From positions 1 to 64,000 of the forward strand of contig JAEWET010000014.1 in the NCBI GenBank assembly GCA_023389195.1: a DNA stretch of 64,000 nt, given 5' to 3'. The number at the start of each line of letters is the position of its first letter. The stretch's first letter is position 1. A model generated the notes under the pieces. It was not told where the DNA came from. It was given only the letters and a program-made list of their open reading frames with translations, and did no database searches. Shown here piece by piece: positions 1 through 7,359 of the stretch. The translations under genes and the position numbers were made by a program. This stretch comes from Aliihoeflea sp023389195. GTDB taxonomy: Bacteria; Pseudomonadota; Alphaproteobacteria; Rhizobiales; Rhizobiaceae.

Positions 1-26
1 TGTCCGTCGTCAGAACATTCGGCACA
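1..26. repeat. IS terminal inverted repeat (distal to the transposase start)
   Basis: This copy begins TGTCCGTCGTCAG and has GGCACA at positions 21-26. It pairs with 1498-1523. Confidence 0.8.
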
Positions 27-74
27 ACTCGCGGCGTAGATTAGCGGAGTGCGGACCTCGTCAGGGGGTTGATG

Positions 75-1055
75 TTAGGCGGCGAACTTGCGGTGCTGCA
101 AGCGCCGATGTTCGATGGTCTGTCGCTTGATCCTTTCGCGCAGTTTGATGATTGCCGGAGCCCTGCCGAAGTAGGCGTCGGCAGGCGTCACGTTGGCCAG
201 GCTCTCGTGGTATCGCTGGTGATTGTAGTGCTCGACGAAGGCCTCGATGTGGGCTTCGAGGTCGCCGGGCAGGAAGTAGTTTTCCAGCAAGATGCGGTTT
301 TTCAGGGTCTGGTGCCAGCGCTCGATCTTGCCCTGGGTTTGGGGATGACACGGGGCGCCGCGGACATGGCTCATCTTCCGGGCCTCGATGTATTCCGCCA
401 GCTCACCCGCGATGTAGCTGGGGCCATTATCGCTGAGTAGCCGGGGTTTGTGCAGCACCGTGGCGCTGTCGCAACCAGAAGCCGCCAGGGCGAGGTCCAG
501 CGTGTCGGTGACGTCCTCGGCTCGCATGTTGGTGCACAGCTTCCAGGCGATGATGTAGCGCGAGAAGTCGTCGAGCACGGTCGACAGATACATCCAGCCC
601 CACCCGATGATCTTGAAGTAGGTGAAGTCGGTCTGCCACATCTCGTTCGGCCGCGTGGTTTTCGTGTGGAACTGATCGGCAGCCTTGATCACGACATAGG
701 CCGGGCTGGTGATCAGGTCGTGGGCCTTCAACAGGCGGTAAACCGTGGATTCCGACACGAAGTAGCGCTGCCCATCGGTGAAGCGCACGGCCAGTTCCCG
801 GGGGCTCAGCTCAGACTGTTCCAGCGCCAGCTCGATGATCTGGTCGTGGATGCCCGCCGGGATGCGGTTCCACACCCGGCTCGGCGCCGATGGCCGATCT
901 TCCAACGCCTCCGGCCCGCCTTCGAGGTAGCGATCATACCAGCGGTAGAATGTCCGACGAGGGATGCCGAGTTGGTCCAGCGTGCGCTTGGCCGACAGGT
1001 GCGACTGCTCGACGGTTCTGATGATCTCGAGCTTCTCGGATGCGGGATACCTCAT
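75..1055 (-). CDS. IS3-family transposase OrfB (DDE integrase core)
   Basis: OrfB, 326 aa, carries out strand transfer of the insertion sequence. An N-terminal HTH region (about residues 1-60, with RRTFYRWYDRYLEGG) is followed by an rve integrase core. The DDE acidic residues are visible in WQTDFTYFK, LLSDNGPSYI and GKIERWHQTLKNR. The ATG at 1055 overlaps the orfA stop as ATGA, allowing translational coupling. The same frame is also open upstream across a run of seven A residues in orfA (1084-1090 on the minus strand). An OrfAB fusion by -1 slippage, the usual IS3 mechanism, is therefore possible. The frame looks intact, so the element may still be active. Confidence 0.9.
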   Translation of the reverse strand: MRYPASEKLEIIRTVEQSHLSAKRTLDQLGIPRRTFYRWYDRYLEGGPEALEDRPSAPSRVWNRIPAGIHDQIIELALEQSELSPRELAVRFTDGQRYFVSESTVYRLLKAHDLITSPAYVVIKAADQFHTKTTRPNEMWQTDFTYFKIIGWGWMYLSTVLDDFSRYIIAWKLCTNMRAEDVTDTLDLALAASGCDSATVLHKPRLLSDNGPSYIAGELAEYIEARKMSHVRGAPCHPQTQGKIERWHQTLKNRILLENYFLPGDLEAHIEAFVEHYNHQRYHESLANVTPADAYFGRAPAIIKLRERIKRQTIEHRRLQHRKFAA

Positions 1056-1438
1056 TCGTCGTTGCCCCCATCCGCGACCATGCTTTTTTTGAGCAGACGG
1101 TTTTCCAGTGTCAGATCGGCCACGCATTCCTTCAGGGCCCGGGCTTCGCGGCGCAGGTCCTGGACCTCTCCGGTGGTCGCGGCGCGGGCGGTGTCGCCGG
1201 CCAGGCGGCGCTTGCCAGCTTCCATGAACTCCTTCGACCAGGTGTAATACAGGCTCTGGGCAATGCCTTCCTTGCGGCATAGCTCGGCGATGCTGTCTTC
1301 CCCGCGCAGGCCATCCAGCACGATGCGGATCTTGTCCTCGGCCGAAAAGTGGCGCCGGGTCTGTCGGCGGATGTCCTTCACTACCCGCTCTGCTGGGGCC
1401 TTGGCGGGCGATTTTACATTGGAGGATCTGGGCTTCAT
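1052..1438 (-). CDS. IS3-family transposase OrfA (HTH)
   Basis: OrfA, 128 aa, is the DNA-binding partner of the IS3 transposase. An HTH_Tnp_1-type helix-turn-helix occupies about residues 25-75 (FSAEDKIRIVLDGLRGEDSI, then CRKEGIAQSLYYTWSKEFM). It is followed by a leucine-zipper-like helix near residues 90-120 (LRREARALKECVADLTLENR), which in IS3 elements mediates OrfA/OrfAB dimerisation. The end contains the A7 run that could serve as a -1 slip site, and the stop codon overlaps the orfB start. Confidence 0.9.
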   Translation of the reverse strand: MKPRSSNVKSPAKAPAERVVKDIRRQTRRHFSAEDKIRIVLDGLRGEDSIAELCRKEGIAQSLYYTWSKEFMEAGKRRLAGDTARAATTGEVQDLRREARALKECVADLTLENRLLKKSMVADGGNDE

Positions 1439-1497
1439 CTTCGTTCCTTCGTCACTACGACGAAGCCCAGATCCTCCTTAAATCACAACCTCAAATC

Positions 1498-1523
1498 TGT
1501 GCCATTGGTGCTGACGGCGGACA
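1498..1523. repeat. IS terminal inverted repeat (transposase-start end)
   Basis: Read on the minus strand it begins TGTCCGCCGTCAG, with GGCACA at positions 21-26, mirroring 1-26. Host-phage sequence starts at 1524. Confidence 0.8.
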
Positions 1524-2154
1524 GAATTACTTCGACACGGAATTCGGCGGGAAGAACCGTGGCAAGGTTGCCGTCGTCGGTGGCGGGCTCACCTATCATG
1601 CGGTTTCGGCCAAGGCGACGGACAGCCAGCTTATCGAGCAGTTGAAATGGTCGGCCGACGTCGTCTGCTCGACCTATCATGTCCCGCCCTACAAGATCGG
1701 GATGGGCACGCCGCCATCGACGGCTAACGTCCAGGCGAGCAACATGGAATACTATAGCTCCTGCCTTCAGGTGCTCATTGAGGCGATCGAGCTTTGCCTC
1801 GACGAAGGCCTCGGCATGGACGGGCTCAATATTGGGGCGATGTTCGACACCAAGGAACTGCTGCGCATGGACACGGCGACGCAGTTCGACGTCGCGGCCA
1901 AATCCAAGGGCATGGCGACGCTGGACGAACAGCGCCAGATGATCGGCCTCGACAAGATCGCAGGCGGCGGGACCATCTATCTCCAGCAGCAGGATCACAG
2001 CCTCGCAGCCATCGAAGCACGTGATGCCCAATTGATTGACGGCATCAACAACCCGCCGGTCGAACCACCAGCCAACGACAACGCAGTGGCGGAGGCTCTC
2101 GCGCTAGCCGAAGAGCGCGCCGCGCTGATCGAAATCCAGAAGGGACTTGGCTGA
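1524..2154 (+). pseudogene. Phage portal protein, C-terminal part, disrupted by the IS
   Basis: The frame opens directly out of the IS and reads an HK97-type portal C-terminus. It has the typical stretch GKVAVVGGGLTYHAVSAKA, then LKWSADVVCSTYHVPPYKIG, which matches the conserved portal region before the clip/stem helices. The tail is rich in acidic residues. Portals form the dodecameric DNA channel at one capsid vertex. About 210 residues remain of the usual 400 or so; the rest would lie left of the IS, outside the window. No proper start exists except a TTG at 1642 inside the conserved domain. The stop overlaps the next gene as TGATG. I treat this as a gene broken by transposition. Confidence 0.8.
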
Positions 2155-2819
2155 TGCACGACGGCAAAGCATTTGGCGCCAAAGTCGTCGAGATGGTGAA
2201 GGGGTTCGTGGAACGGTCCCTTGCGCCGATCCTCGCACGCTTGGAAGCCGTCGAAGGTCAGCGGCCAGAACGCGGTGAAAAGGGTGACCCGGGCGAACAA
2301 GGTCGGGACGGCGCACCCGGTAAGGATGGGCAAGACGGCAAAGATGGCCTTGACGCGGTCGAGTTCCTTCGCGATGCGCGCGGACACCTTATCGCAGCCA
2401 TGAGCAATGGTACGACCCGCGACCTCGGAATGGTCGATGGGAAATCCGGCGAGCCTGGCAAAGATGGCCGGGACGGTGTCGACGGGCTCGGCTTCGATGA
2501 CCTCAACGTCGTGCATGACGGCGCGCGCCGCTTCACCTTCCGATTTGCACGCGGCGACCAGGTGAAGGAGTTCCCGTTCACGCTCCCGGTCGTGCTCGAC
2601 AAGGGCGTCTACAAGGCCGGCGACGAGTACGAGCCCGGGGATGGTGTCACCTACGGCGGATCGTTCTGGATCGCGCAGGATAAGACGCAGGATAAGCCCG
2701 ACAGCGGCAAAGGCTGGCGTCTGGCAGTCAAACGCGGTCGCGACGGCAAGAGCGCGCCTGAGGCCGCTTCTGGGCCGAAAGAGCCGATCCGCGTCGGCGT
2801 TCCTGCGAAGGCAAACTGA
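2154..2819 (+). CDS. Phage protein with collagen-like repeats and a carbohydrate-binding-like C-terminus
   Basis: 221 aa. A short N-terminal helix (residues 1-35) leads into uninterrupted Gly-X-Y triplets around residues 40-67 (GEKGDPGEQGRDGAPGKDG) and a second short block near 97-112 (GKSGEPGKDGRDGVDG). The C-terminal 50 residues contain the pattern YKAGDEYEPGDGVTYGGSFW...WRL, which resembles CBM5/12 chitin-binding modules. Collagen-like triplets in phage proteins form trimeric stalks. The gene sits where protease and capsid genes are normally found, directly behind the portal (TGATG overlap). It may be a capsid decoration or neck fibre; the exact role is unknown. Confidence 0.65.
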   Translation: MHDGKAFGAKVVEMVKGFVERSLAPILARLEAVEGQRPERGEKGDPGEQGRDGAPGKDGQDGKDGLDAVEFLRDARGHLIAAMSNGTTRDLGMVDGKSGEPGKDGRDGVDGLGFDDLNVVHDGARRFTFRFARGDQVKEFPFTLPVVLDKGVYKAGDEYEPGDGVTYGGSFWIAQDKTQDKPDSGKGWRLAVKRGRDGKSAPEAASGPKEPIRVGVPAKAN

Positions 2820-2820
2820 C

Positions 2821-3156
2821 ATGGCGCAACTCATCTCGACCGCCTTCGTCAAGCAGGCCTTGCGGATCGCGGAATACGACAGCGCCGGCCAGGTGCTGCC
2901 TCATGAGGATGACCAGATCATCTCAGCCTATATCGACGCCGCTCAGGAAGCCGTGCTGCGCTATCTGAAGGACGCTGCCGACGAGGCCTGGACCGAACAG
3001 ACTGCGCCGCGCTCCGTTTGCCAAGCCATCCTGATCTCCGTGCAGGCTATGTACGATCCCGACCAGATTGACCTGCTCGGCGGTCTCGCTCATCCCGATC
3101 CCAAGAACCCGATCGTCGCCATGCTCAGCATGATGCGGCGTCCGACTCTGGCCTGA
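2821..3156 (+). CDS. Phage head-tail connector protein (gp6-like adaptor)
   Basis: 111 aa. The all-helical protein resembles the HK97 gp6/SPP1 gp15 adaptor family: an N-terminal AFVKQALRI segment, an acidic patch, DDQIISAYIDAAQEAVLRYL, and a long helix SVCQAILISVQAMYD. Adaptors dock as a ring under the portal. The ATG at 2821 follows the previous stop after one base; an upstream in-frame extension would overlap the collagen-like gene and is rejected. Its place between portal and head-closure genes fits. Confidence 0.75.
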   Translation: MAQLISTAFVKQALRIAEYDSAGQVLPHEDDQIISAYIDAAQEAVLRYLKDAADEAWTEQTAPRSVCQAILISVQAMYDPDQIDLLGGLAHPDPKNPIVAMLSMMRRPTLA

Positions 3157-3158
3157 TC

Positions 3159-3515
3159 ATGACGACCGCCCAGGACCTCGATCGCTCCATCTCGATCCAG
3201 CGATACGAAGGCGTACCGAACGAGTTCAACGAAATCGTCGATCCCGACTGGCGCACTGTCTTCCGTGTTCGGGCCAAACGGGTCGACGTCTCCGATGGTG
3301 AGAAGTTCGCGGCCGGCGGGATTGGTGGCTTTCTCACGGCGCGCTTCATCATCCGATCCACGATGCTTACGCGCACGATCAGTCCATACGACCAGATCGA
3401 ACATGAAGGCCGCATCTGGAACCTGTCGGGCGTCAAGGAACGCGACGAAGGACGCCACCGCTTCCTCGAACTTACGGCTAGCGTAGGGACCAACCAAGCG
3501 GGCACGGACGAATGA
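3159..3515 (+). CDS. Phage head-tail joining protein (head closure)
   Basis: 118 aa. The beta-rich small protein matches the Phage_H_T_join/SPP1 gp16 head-closure pattern: LDRSISIQRYEGVPNEFNE near the start, a central WRTVFRVRAKRVDVSDGEKF, and a C-terminal strand with YDQIEHEGRIWNLSGVKE. In this family the central region ends with a basic surface that plugs the DNA channel. It starts two bases after the connector stop and ends overlapping the next start (ATGA). Confidence 0.75.
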   Translation: MTTAQDLDRSISIQRYEGVPNEFNEIVDPDWRTVFRVRAKRVDVSDGEKFAAGGIGGFLTARFIIRSTMLTRTISPYDQIEHEGRIWNLSGVKERDEGRHRFLELTASVGTNQAGTDE

Positions 3516-3994
3516 AGACGACGGTCAGGGTTGATGGCCTTAAGGATCTCGACGCCGCCCTTGGCGAGTTGAGCAAGGGCATGGCACGCGGCGTTCTGCG
3601 ACGGGTTGGGTTGAAGGCATTGGAGCCGGTTGCTGATACCGCACGGGCCCTCGCGCCGGACGATCCAACGACCAGCGGCGCTGATCTCAAATCGTCCATC
3701 GGTGTCGGCACGAGGCTAAGCAAGCGGCAGGCTCGGCTGGCGCGCAGCGCAATCCGTAAAGGCGAAGCCGACAAGCACTTTGTCGAGGTCTACGCAGGTG
3801 CGGGCCCGCTTCCACAGGCTCACCATCAGGAGTTCGGCAACGTCAATCACGGAGCGCAGCCGTACATGCGGCCGGCCTGGGATCAGAACAAAAGCAAGGT
3901 TCTCGACACCGTCAGGAACGAACTCGGCGACGAGATAGAGAAGACAGCCCGGCGCGCCGCTCGAACCGCCGCCCGACGGGCCGCAAGGGGCTGA
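3512..3994 (+). CDS. HK97 gp10-like tail completion protein
   Basis: 160 aa. The sequence has the HK97_gp10 family layout: VRVDGLKDLDAALGEL at the N-terminus, then a basic helix and the conserved AGAGPLPQAHHQEFGNVNHGAQPYMRPAW core (conserved H-x-x-E-F-G and P-x-M-R-P-A). These proteins act in tail completion and head-tail joining. The C-terminus is very basic (ARRAARTAARRAARG). The start overlaps the previous stop by four bases, so translation is probably coupled. Confidence 0.8.
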   Translation: MKTTVRVDGLKDLDAALGELSKGMARGVLRRVGLKALEPVADTARALAPDDPTTSGADLKSSIGVGTRLSKRQARLARSAIRKGEADKHFVEVYAGAGPLPQAHHQEFGNVNHGAQPYMRPAWDQNKSKVLDTVRNELGDEIEKTARRAARTAARRAARG

Positions 3995-3997
3995 TCC

Positions 3998-4390
3998 ATG
4001 GAAGCTGCATTGACCGCCTTGCTGGCACCTGTCGCCGGCGGGCGAAGCTATTGGGGCCGCAAACCTCAATCGGCACCCGGCACGCCACAGGTGGAGCCCG
4101 CGCGCCCATACGTCGTCTTGCAACGCATCAGCGCGGTGCGCGGCTATCACTTCCAGGGCGACGACGGGATGCCCGAGTATCGCGTCCAGATCGACGTCTA
4201 CGCCGACCATTGGACGACGGCACATGCCACCGGCCAGCAGATCGTCTCGCTGCTTTCGGGTTACCGAAATGAGCAGTTCCAAGGGATTTTCATCGACGGG
4301 CAGCGCGACCTGCCAGCGGCGGCACCCGGCGAGACAAGCACGCTTTTCCGAACCTCAATCGACATCCTGATTTTCTTCAAGGAGACCTGA
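3998..4390 (+). CDS. DUF3168 tail terminator/completion protein
   Basis: 130 aa. The protein matches the DUF3168 family (lambda gpU/SPP1 gp17-like tail terminators): a short N-terminal helix (MEAALTALLAP), PYVVLQRISAVRGYHFQGDD, and the strand pair YRVQIDVYADHWTTAHATG. It would form the ring that caps the tail tube beneath the head. It lies between the gp10-like gene and the tail tube gene, the canonical position. Confidence 0.75.
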   Translation: MEAALTALLAPVAGGRSYWGRKPQSAPGTPQVEPARPYVVLQRISAVRGYHFQGDDGMPEYRVQIDVYADHWTTAHATGQQIVSLLSGYRNEQFQGIFIDGQRDLPAAAPGETSTLFRTSIDILIFFKET

Positions 4391-4391
4391 C

Positions 4392-4841
4392 ATGCCCGAA
4401 CAACTCTCACAGGTGCAGATTGGCCATGGCACCGTCATCCGCGTCGGCCGCGGCGCAACCCCTGAGTGGACCCAGATCATGGGCGGCGAAACTGCGGGCA
4501 TTCCCTCGCAGCCTCCCGAGGACATCGATGTCACGCACTTCCAGTCGCCTGGGCGTACGCGTGAGACCATGCCCGGCATGAAGCCGGTCGCCGACTATTC
4601 GCTCGAACTGCAATACTGGCCGGGTTCGGACACCGACGTTCTGCTCACCGAGCTGGATGAACTGACAGCCGCCGGCAACCGCGAAATCGTCCTCCTCGAA
4701 ATCACGCCGAACGGCGGCTCGACGTGGGTTTTCCAGTCGTACCTCAACGAGTACGTGCCGCAGATGTCCGTCGCTGAAAAGCAGATGGTCACATGTGGCT
4801 GGAAGGTCATGGCGCGCGTGCTCGACGCCGGGGGTGAGTGA
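4392..4841 (+). CDS. Major tail tube protein
   Basis: 149 aa. It resembles lambda gpV-type tube subunits: a GHGTVIRVGRG strand, then the conserved DIDVTHFQSPGRTRETMPGM, which fits the D-V-T-x-x-x-S..R-E-x-x-P-G signature of siphophage tubes. A beta-rich region follows (YSLELQYWPGSDTD), ending with CGWKVMARVLDAGGE. Hexameric rings of this protein form the tail. The stop codon overlaps the chaperone start as TGATG. Confidence 0.85.
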   Translation: MPEQLSQVQIGHGTVIRVGRGATPEWTQIMGGETAGIPSQPPEDIDVTHFQSPGRTRETMPGMKPVADYSLELQYWPGSDTDVLLTELDELTAAGNREIVLLEITPNGGSTWVFQSYLNEYVPQMSVAEKQMVTCGWKVMARVLDAGGE

Positions 4842-5176
4842 TGGCGAACCCAACCGGAGAAGTGAAGCTCAAGGCCCAGGGCAAGAACTATCGCCTGCAT
4901 CTCGGCATGTCCGTCCTGGCGGACCTTCAGGAACAGTTCGGCGACAAGATCGACGAGGTGTTGTCACCGGCACCCGCGGGCAAGCTGCCGAACCTCAAGG
5001 TCATGCACGCGATCTTCCTGGCTGCCCTGCAGCGCTATCACCCAGATGCAGATCGTTGGGTGGTCGACGACATCATCTCGGAAAACCAGAACGCGTTTGC
5101 TGATCTCCTGTCGTCTGCCTTCCCCGACATGGAGGATGCAGGCGAAGGCGAGGGAAAAAGGAAGGCAGCGGCCTAG
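4841..5176 (+). CDS. Tail assembly chaperone G (zero-frame product)
   Basis: 111 aa, similar to the GTA gp10/lambda G family of tail chaperones: GEVKLKAQGKNYRLHLGMSV, then LADLQEQFGDKIDEV and a helix LKVMHAIFLAALQRYHPDAD. These proteins coat the tape measure during tail assembly and are absent from the virion. The ATG at 4841 is preferred over a GTG at 4838 because it makes the standard TGATG overlap. Near the end, the mRNA carries the heptamer G-GGA-AAA in phase, so a share of ribosomes should shift to -1 and make a longer G-T protein. Confidence 0.8.
   Translation: MANPTGEVKLKAQGKNYRLHLGMSVLADLQEQFGDKIDEVLSPAPAGKLPNLKVMHAIFLAALQRYHPDADRWVVDDIISENQNAFADLLSSAFPDMEDAGEGEGKRKAAA
5152..5158 (+). 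other. Programmed -1 frameshift site (slippery heptamer GGGAAAA)
   Basis: The heptamer lies in the zero frame as G GGA AAA, the X-XXY-YYZ form used in lambda-like G/T genes (lambda uses GGGAAAG). After a -1 slip, the frame runs GGG AAA AAG GAA ... and stays open through 5188 to the stop at 5478. It sits six codons before the zero-frame stop, the expected place. Confidence 0.8.
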
Positions 5177-5187
5177 ACCTCGCCAGC

Positions 5188-5478
5188 ATGTGCGAGAGCT
5201 ACGTCGCTGCCGGCCTTCCGCCTGAACGCTTCTGGACGATTACCCCACGCCTCTACGTCACCGAAATGAACGGCGCGCTGGCTCGCATCCGGCGCGAGCG
5301 TGGCCTTGTCTGGGAAAGCGCATTCCTGCCCTGGCAGAAGAAGGCTCCCTCGCTGTCCGAGTTCATCGGCATGAAGCCCAAGGCCCATTCCCCCGATGTG
5401 CTCGACATGATGATCCGCAATTCGACCAAGGGGCTCAAAGGCATCTCGATGTCTGAAGCTCTGCGCTCGATGCACTGA
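5188..5478 (+). CDS. Tail assembly chaperone T domain (probably made only as a G-T fusion)
   Basis: 96 aa from the internal ATG. The frame is open back to the slippery site at 5152, so the real product is probably a G-T fusion spanning 4841-5478 with a -1 shift, as in lambda. Visible features are YVAAGLPPERFWTITPRLYV and ARIRRERGLVWESAFLPWQKK, followed by a short helical tail. The T domain binds tail tube subunits and recruits them to the tape measure. There is no convincing ribosome-binding site at 5188, which also argues for frameshift expression. It lies between G and the tape measure gene. Confidence 0.7.
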   Translation: MCESYVAAGLPPERFWTITPRLYVTEMNGALARIRRERGLVWESAFLPWQKKAPSLSEFIGMKPKAHSPDVLDMMIRNSTKGLKGISMSEALRSMH

Positions 5479-5487
5479 GGAAACCAC

Positions 5488-7359
5488 ATGGCAAAATCGT
5501 CAGTCATCGGCGCGCTGCGGGTCAATCTCGGGCTCGACAGCGCGCAGTTCCAGACCGGGCTGAAGAACAGCCAGTCCCAGGCGGCCGCATTTTCCAAGCG
5601 CCTGGCGACTGCATTCGCCGCGGTGACTGCTGCCGGCGTCGCCATGGCGGGCGCGGTTGCTGTCGGGATCAAGCGCACGATCGACGAGGCCGATGGGCTG
5701 TCTAAGGCGTCCCAGAAGTTCGGCGTACCCGTCGATGCGTTGGCGCGGCTCAAGCACGCGGCCGATCTGTCGGGTGTTTCGATGGAAGGTCTCGGCACGG
5801 GCATTCGCGTGCTGTCGCGAAACATGGCGGAATTCGCCAACGGCGCGAAGAATTCGGCCTCGCAGGCATTTCAGCAACTCGGCATAGACGTCAAGAACGC
5901 CGATGGCTCGCTCAAATCGTCATCGCAGGTCATGACGGAAATCGCCGGCAAGTTCGCCGGTATGGAGAATGGCGCACAGAAGACCGCGCTATCCATGGCG
6001 CTTTTCGGTCGGTCGGGGGCCGATCTGATCCCCATGCTGAACGCTGGAGCGACCGGCCTCGCCGACATGATGGCAGAGGCCGACCAGCTTGGCATCGTGC
6101 TCGACGAGCGCACCGGACGGGCCGCAGAGGCGTTCAATGACAATCTGACGCGCATGGGTCGGGTTAAGGACGGCCTCTATCTGAAGATCACCGCCGAGCT
6201 TCTGCCCTCGCTGGAGCTTCTGTCCGAACGGTTCCTCGGCTTTGCAAACGACGAAGATGCGGTGCGCGCGGCTGCCGACGGCATCACGAGCTCGATCGGA
6301 TGGATCAGCGAGGTCATCGGTGGCTTGGTGACAGACATCGGCCGTGCGCGCGCCGAGATCACCGGGCTCGTCCAAGCGATCAAGCTTCTCGGCAGCGGCG
6401 AGTTTTCCGGAGCGATTGCGGCCTTCGGCTCTGGCCAAGCCGAGTCCGATCGCATCCTTCAGGAATACAAGGATCGCGTGGCGGCGGCGTCCAGCGGCAT
6501 CGTCCAAAGCCAAGGCCAGATCGCACGACGGATCGACGCGGCCTTTGGCGAGGCAGGCGACAGTGCCGGCGAGACATTTTTGGAAGCAATCGAGACGAAG
6601 ATGGGAGGCGGCGGCAGGCGCGGCGGCGGTGGGGGGCGTGTTCGTGCAGCGCTTGACCCTCTGGCCGCGGAAGCCTCCCGAATTTTCGAACAGACGCGCA
6701 CTCCGGTTGAACGGTATCAAGCAGCGATTGCCCGCCTTAATGAGCTTCTTGCTGCCGGTGCGATTAATCAGGACACCTACAACCGCGCCGTCGAACAGGC
6801 TCAGGACGCATTCGACCGAGCCGAAAACGCGGGCAAGAAGGCTGAAGGAACATTCGAAGGCATCGGCCAGTCGATCTCGCAGAGCTTTTCGAGCGCATTC
6901 CAAGGCCTGATCGACGGTTCCAAGAAGGTCGGCGACGTCCTACGCGATCTGATGTCCCAGCTCTCGAGCATGTTGCTGAACAATGCCTTCAAGGCGATAT
7001 TTGACGCGGGCGGATCAGGCGGCGGGTTCTTCAGCGGGCTGATGAAAGCCATCGGCTTCCGGGCCAACGGTGGTGCGGTGATGGCCGGTCGTCCGTACCT
7101 CGTCGGCGAGCGCGGTCCGGAACTGATGATCCCAGGCACCAGCGGCTCTGTTGTTTCCAATGCCGACCTCGCGCGTGGTGGCAAAGGCCAGGCCCAGAAC
7201 GTCCACGTCACTGTCTCGGTAGACGATGACGGCAAGGTGCAGGCCTACGTGTCGAACATGGGCCGGCAAGCAGCGCAGGCTGGCGCGGCGGTGGCCGTGA
7301 ACCAGGTCAAGAACGGCTTCCCGTCGATGCTGGCCAATGCGCAAAGCAGGAGCCTTTGA
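5488..7359 (+). CDS. Tail tape measure protein
   Basis: 623 aa. Tape measures set tail length and travel with the DNA. It opens with the typical IGALRVNLGLDSAQFQTGLK and an alanine-rich helix with a possible membrane segment (FAAVTAAGVAMAGAVAVGI, about residues 43-62). The TP901-type core around residues 80-230 contains ALFGRSGADLIPMLNAG. A coiled or Gly-rich linker follows near 375-390. A C-terminal segment about residues 525-560 (FRANGGAVMAGRPYLVGERG, then PELMIPG) is shared by many lambda-like tape measures. By the usual 1.5 angstrom per residue, the tail would be about 90-95 nm. The stop overlaps the next gene (TGATG). Confidence 0.9.
   Translation: MAKSSVIGALRVNLGLDSAQFQTGLKNSQSQAAAFSKRLATAFAAVTAAGVAMAGAVAVGIKRTIDEADGLSKASQKFGVPVDALARLKHAADLSGVSMEGLGTGIRVLSRNMAEFANGAKNSASQAFQQLGIDVKNADGSLKSSSQVMTEIAGKFAGMENGAQKTALSMALFGRSGADLIPMLNAGATGLADMMAEADQLGIVLDERTGRAAEAFNDNLTRMGRVKDGLYLKITAELLPSLELLSERFLGFANDEDAVRAAADGITSSIGWISEVIGGLVTDIGRARAEITGLVQAIKLLGSGEFSGAIAAFGSGQAESDRILQEYKDRVAAASSGIVQSQGQIARRIDAAFGEAGDSAGETFLEAIETKMGGGGRRGGGGGRVRAALDPLAAEASRIFEQTRTPVERYQAAIARLNELLAAGAINQDTYNRAVEQAQDAFDRAENAGKKAEGTFEGIGQSISQSFSSAFQGLIDGSKKVGDVLRDLMSQLSSMLLNNAFKAIFDAGGSGGGFFSGLMKAIGFRANGGAVMAGRPYLVGERGPELMIPGTSGSVVSNADLARGGKGQAQNVHVTVSVDDDGKVQAYVSNMGRQAAQAGAAVAVNQVKNGFPSMLANAQSRSL

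Larger units (their letters stand above)
1..1523. mobile_element. IS3-family insertion sequence, complete
   Basis: A 1523-bp insertion sequence carries orfA and orfB on the minus strand. Its ends are imperfect inverted repeats: TGTCCGTCGTCAG at 1-13 and CTGACGGCGGACA at 1511-1523 differ at one base, and GGCACA matches again at repeat positions 21-26. The TG...CA ends, size and two overlapping transposase frames are typical of IS3. It interrupts a phage portal gene whose reading frame resumes directly after 1523. The target duplication cannot be read because the window starts at the element's first base. Confidence 0.9.

Noticed and set aside
4838..4840. GTG as start of tail chaperone G
   Set aside because: ATG 4841 forms the same TGATG overlap used by neighbouring genes.
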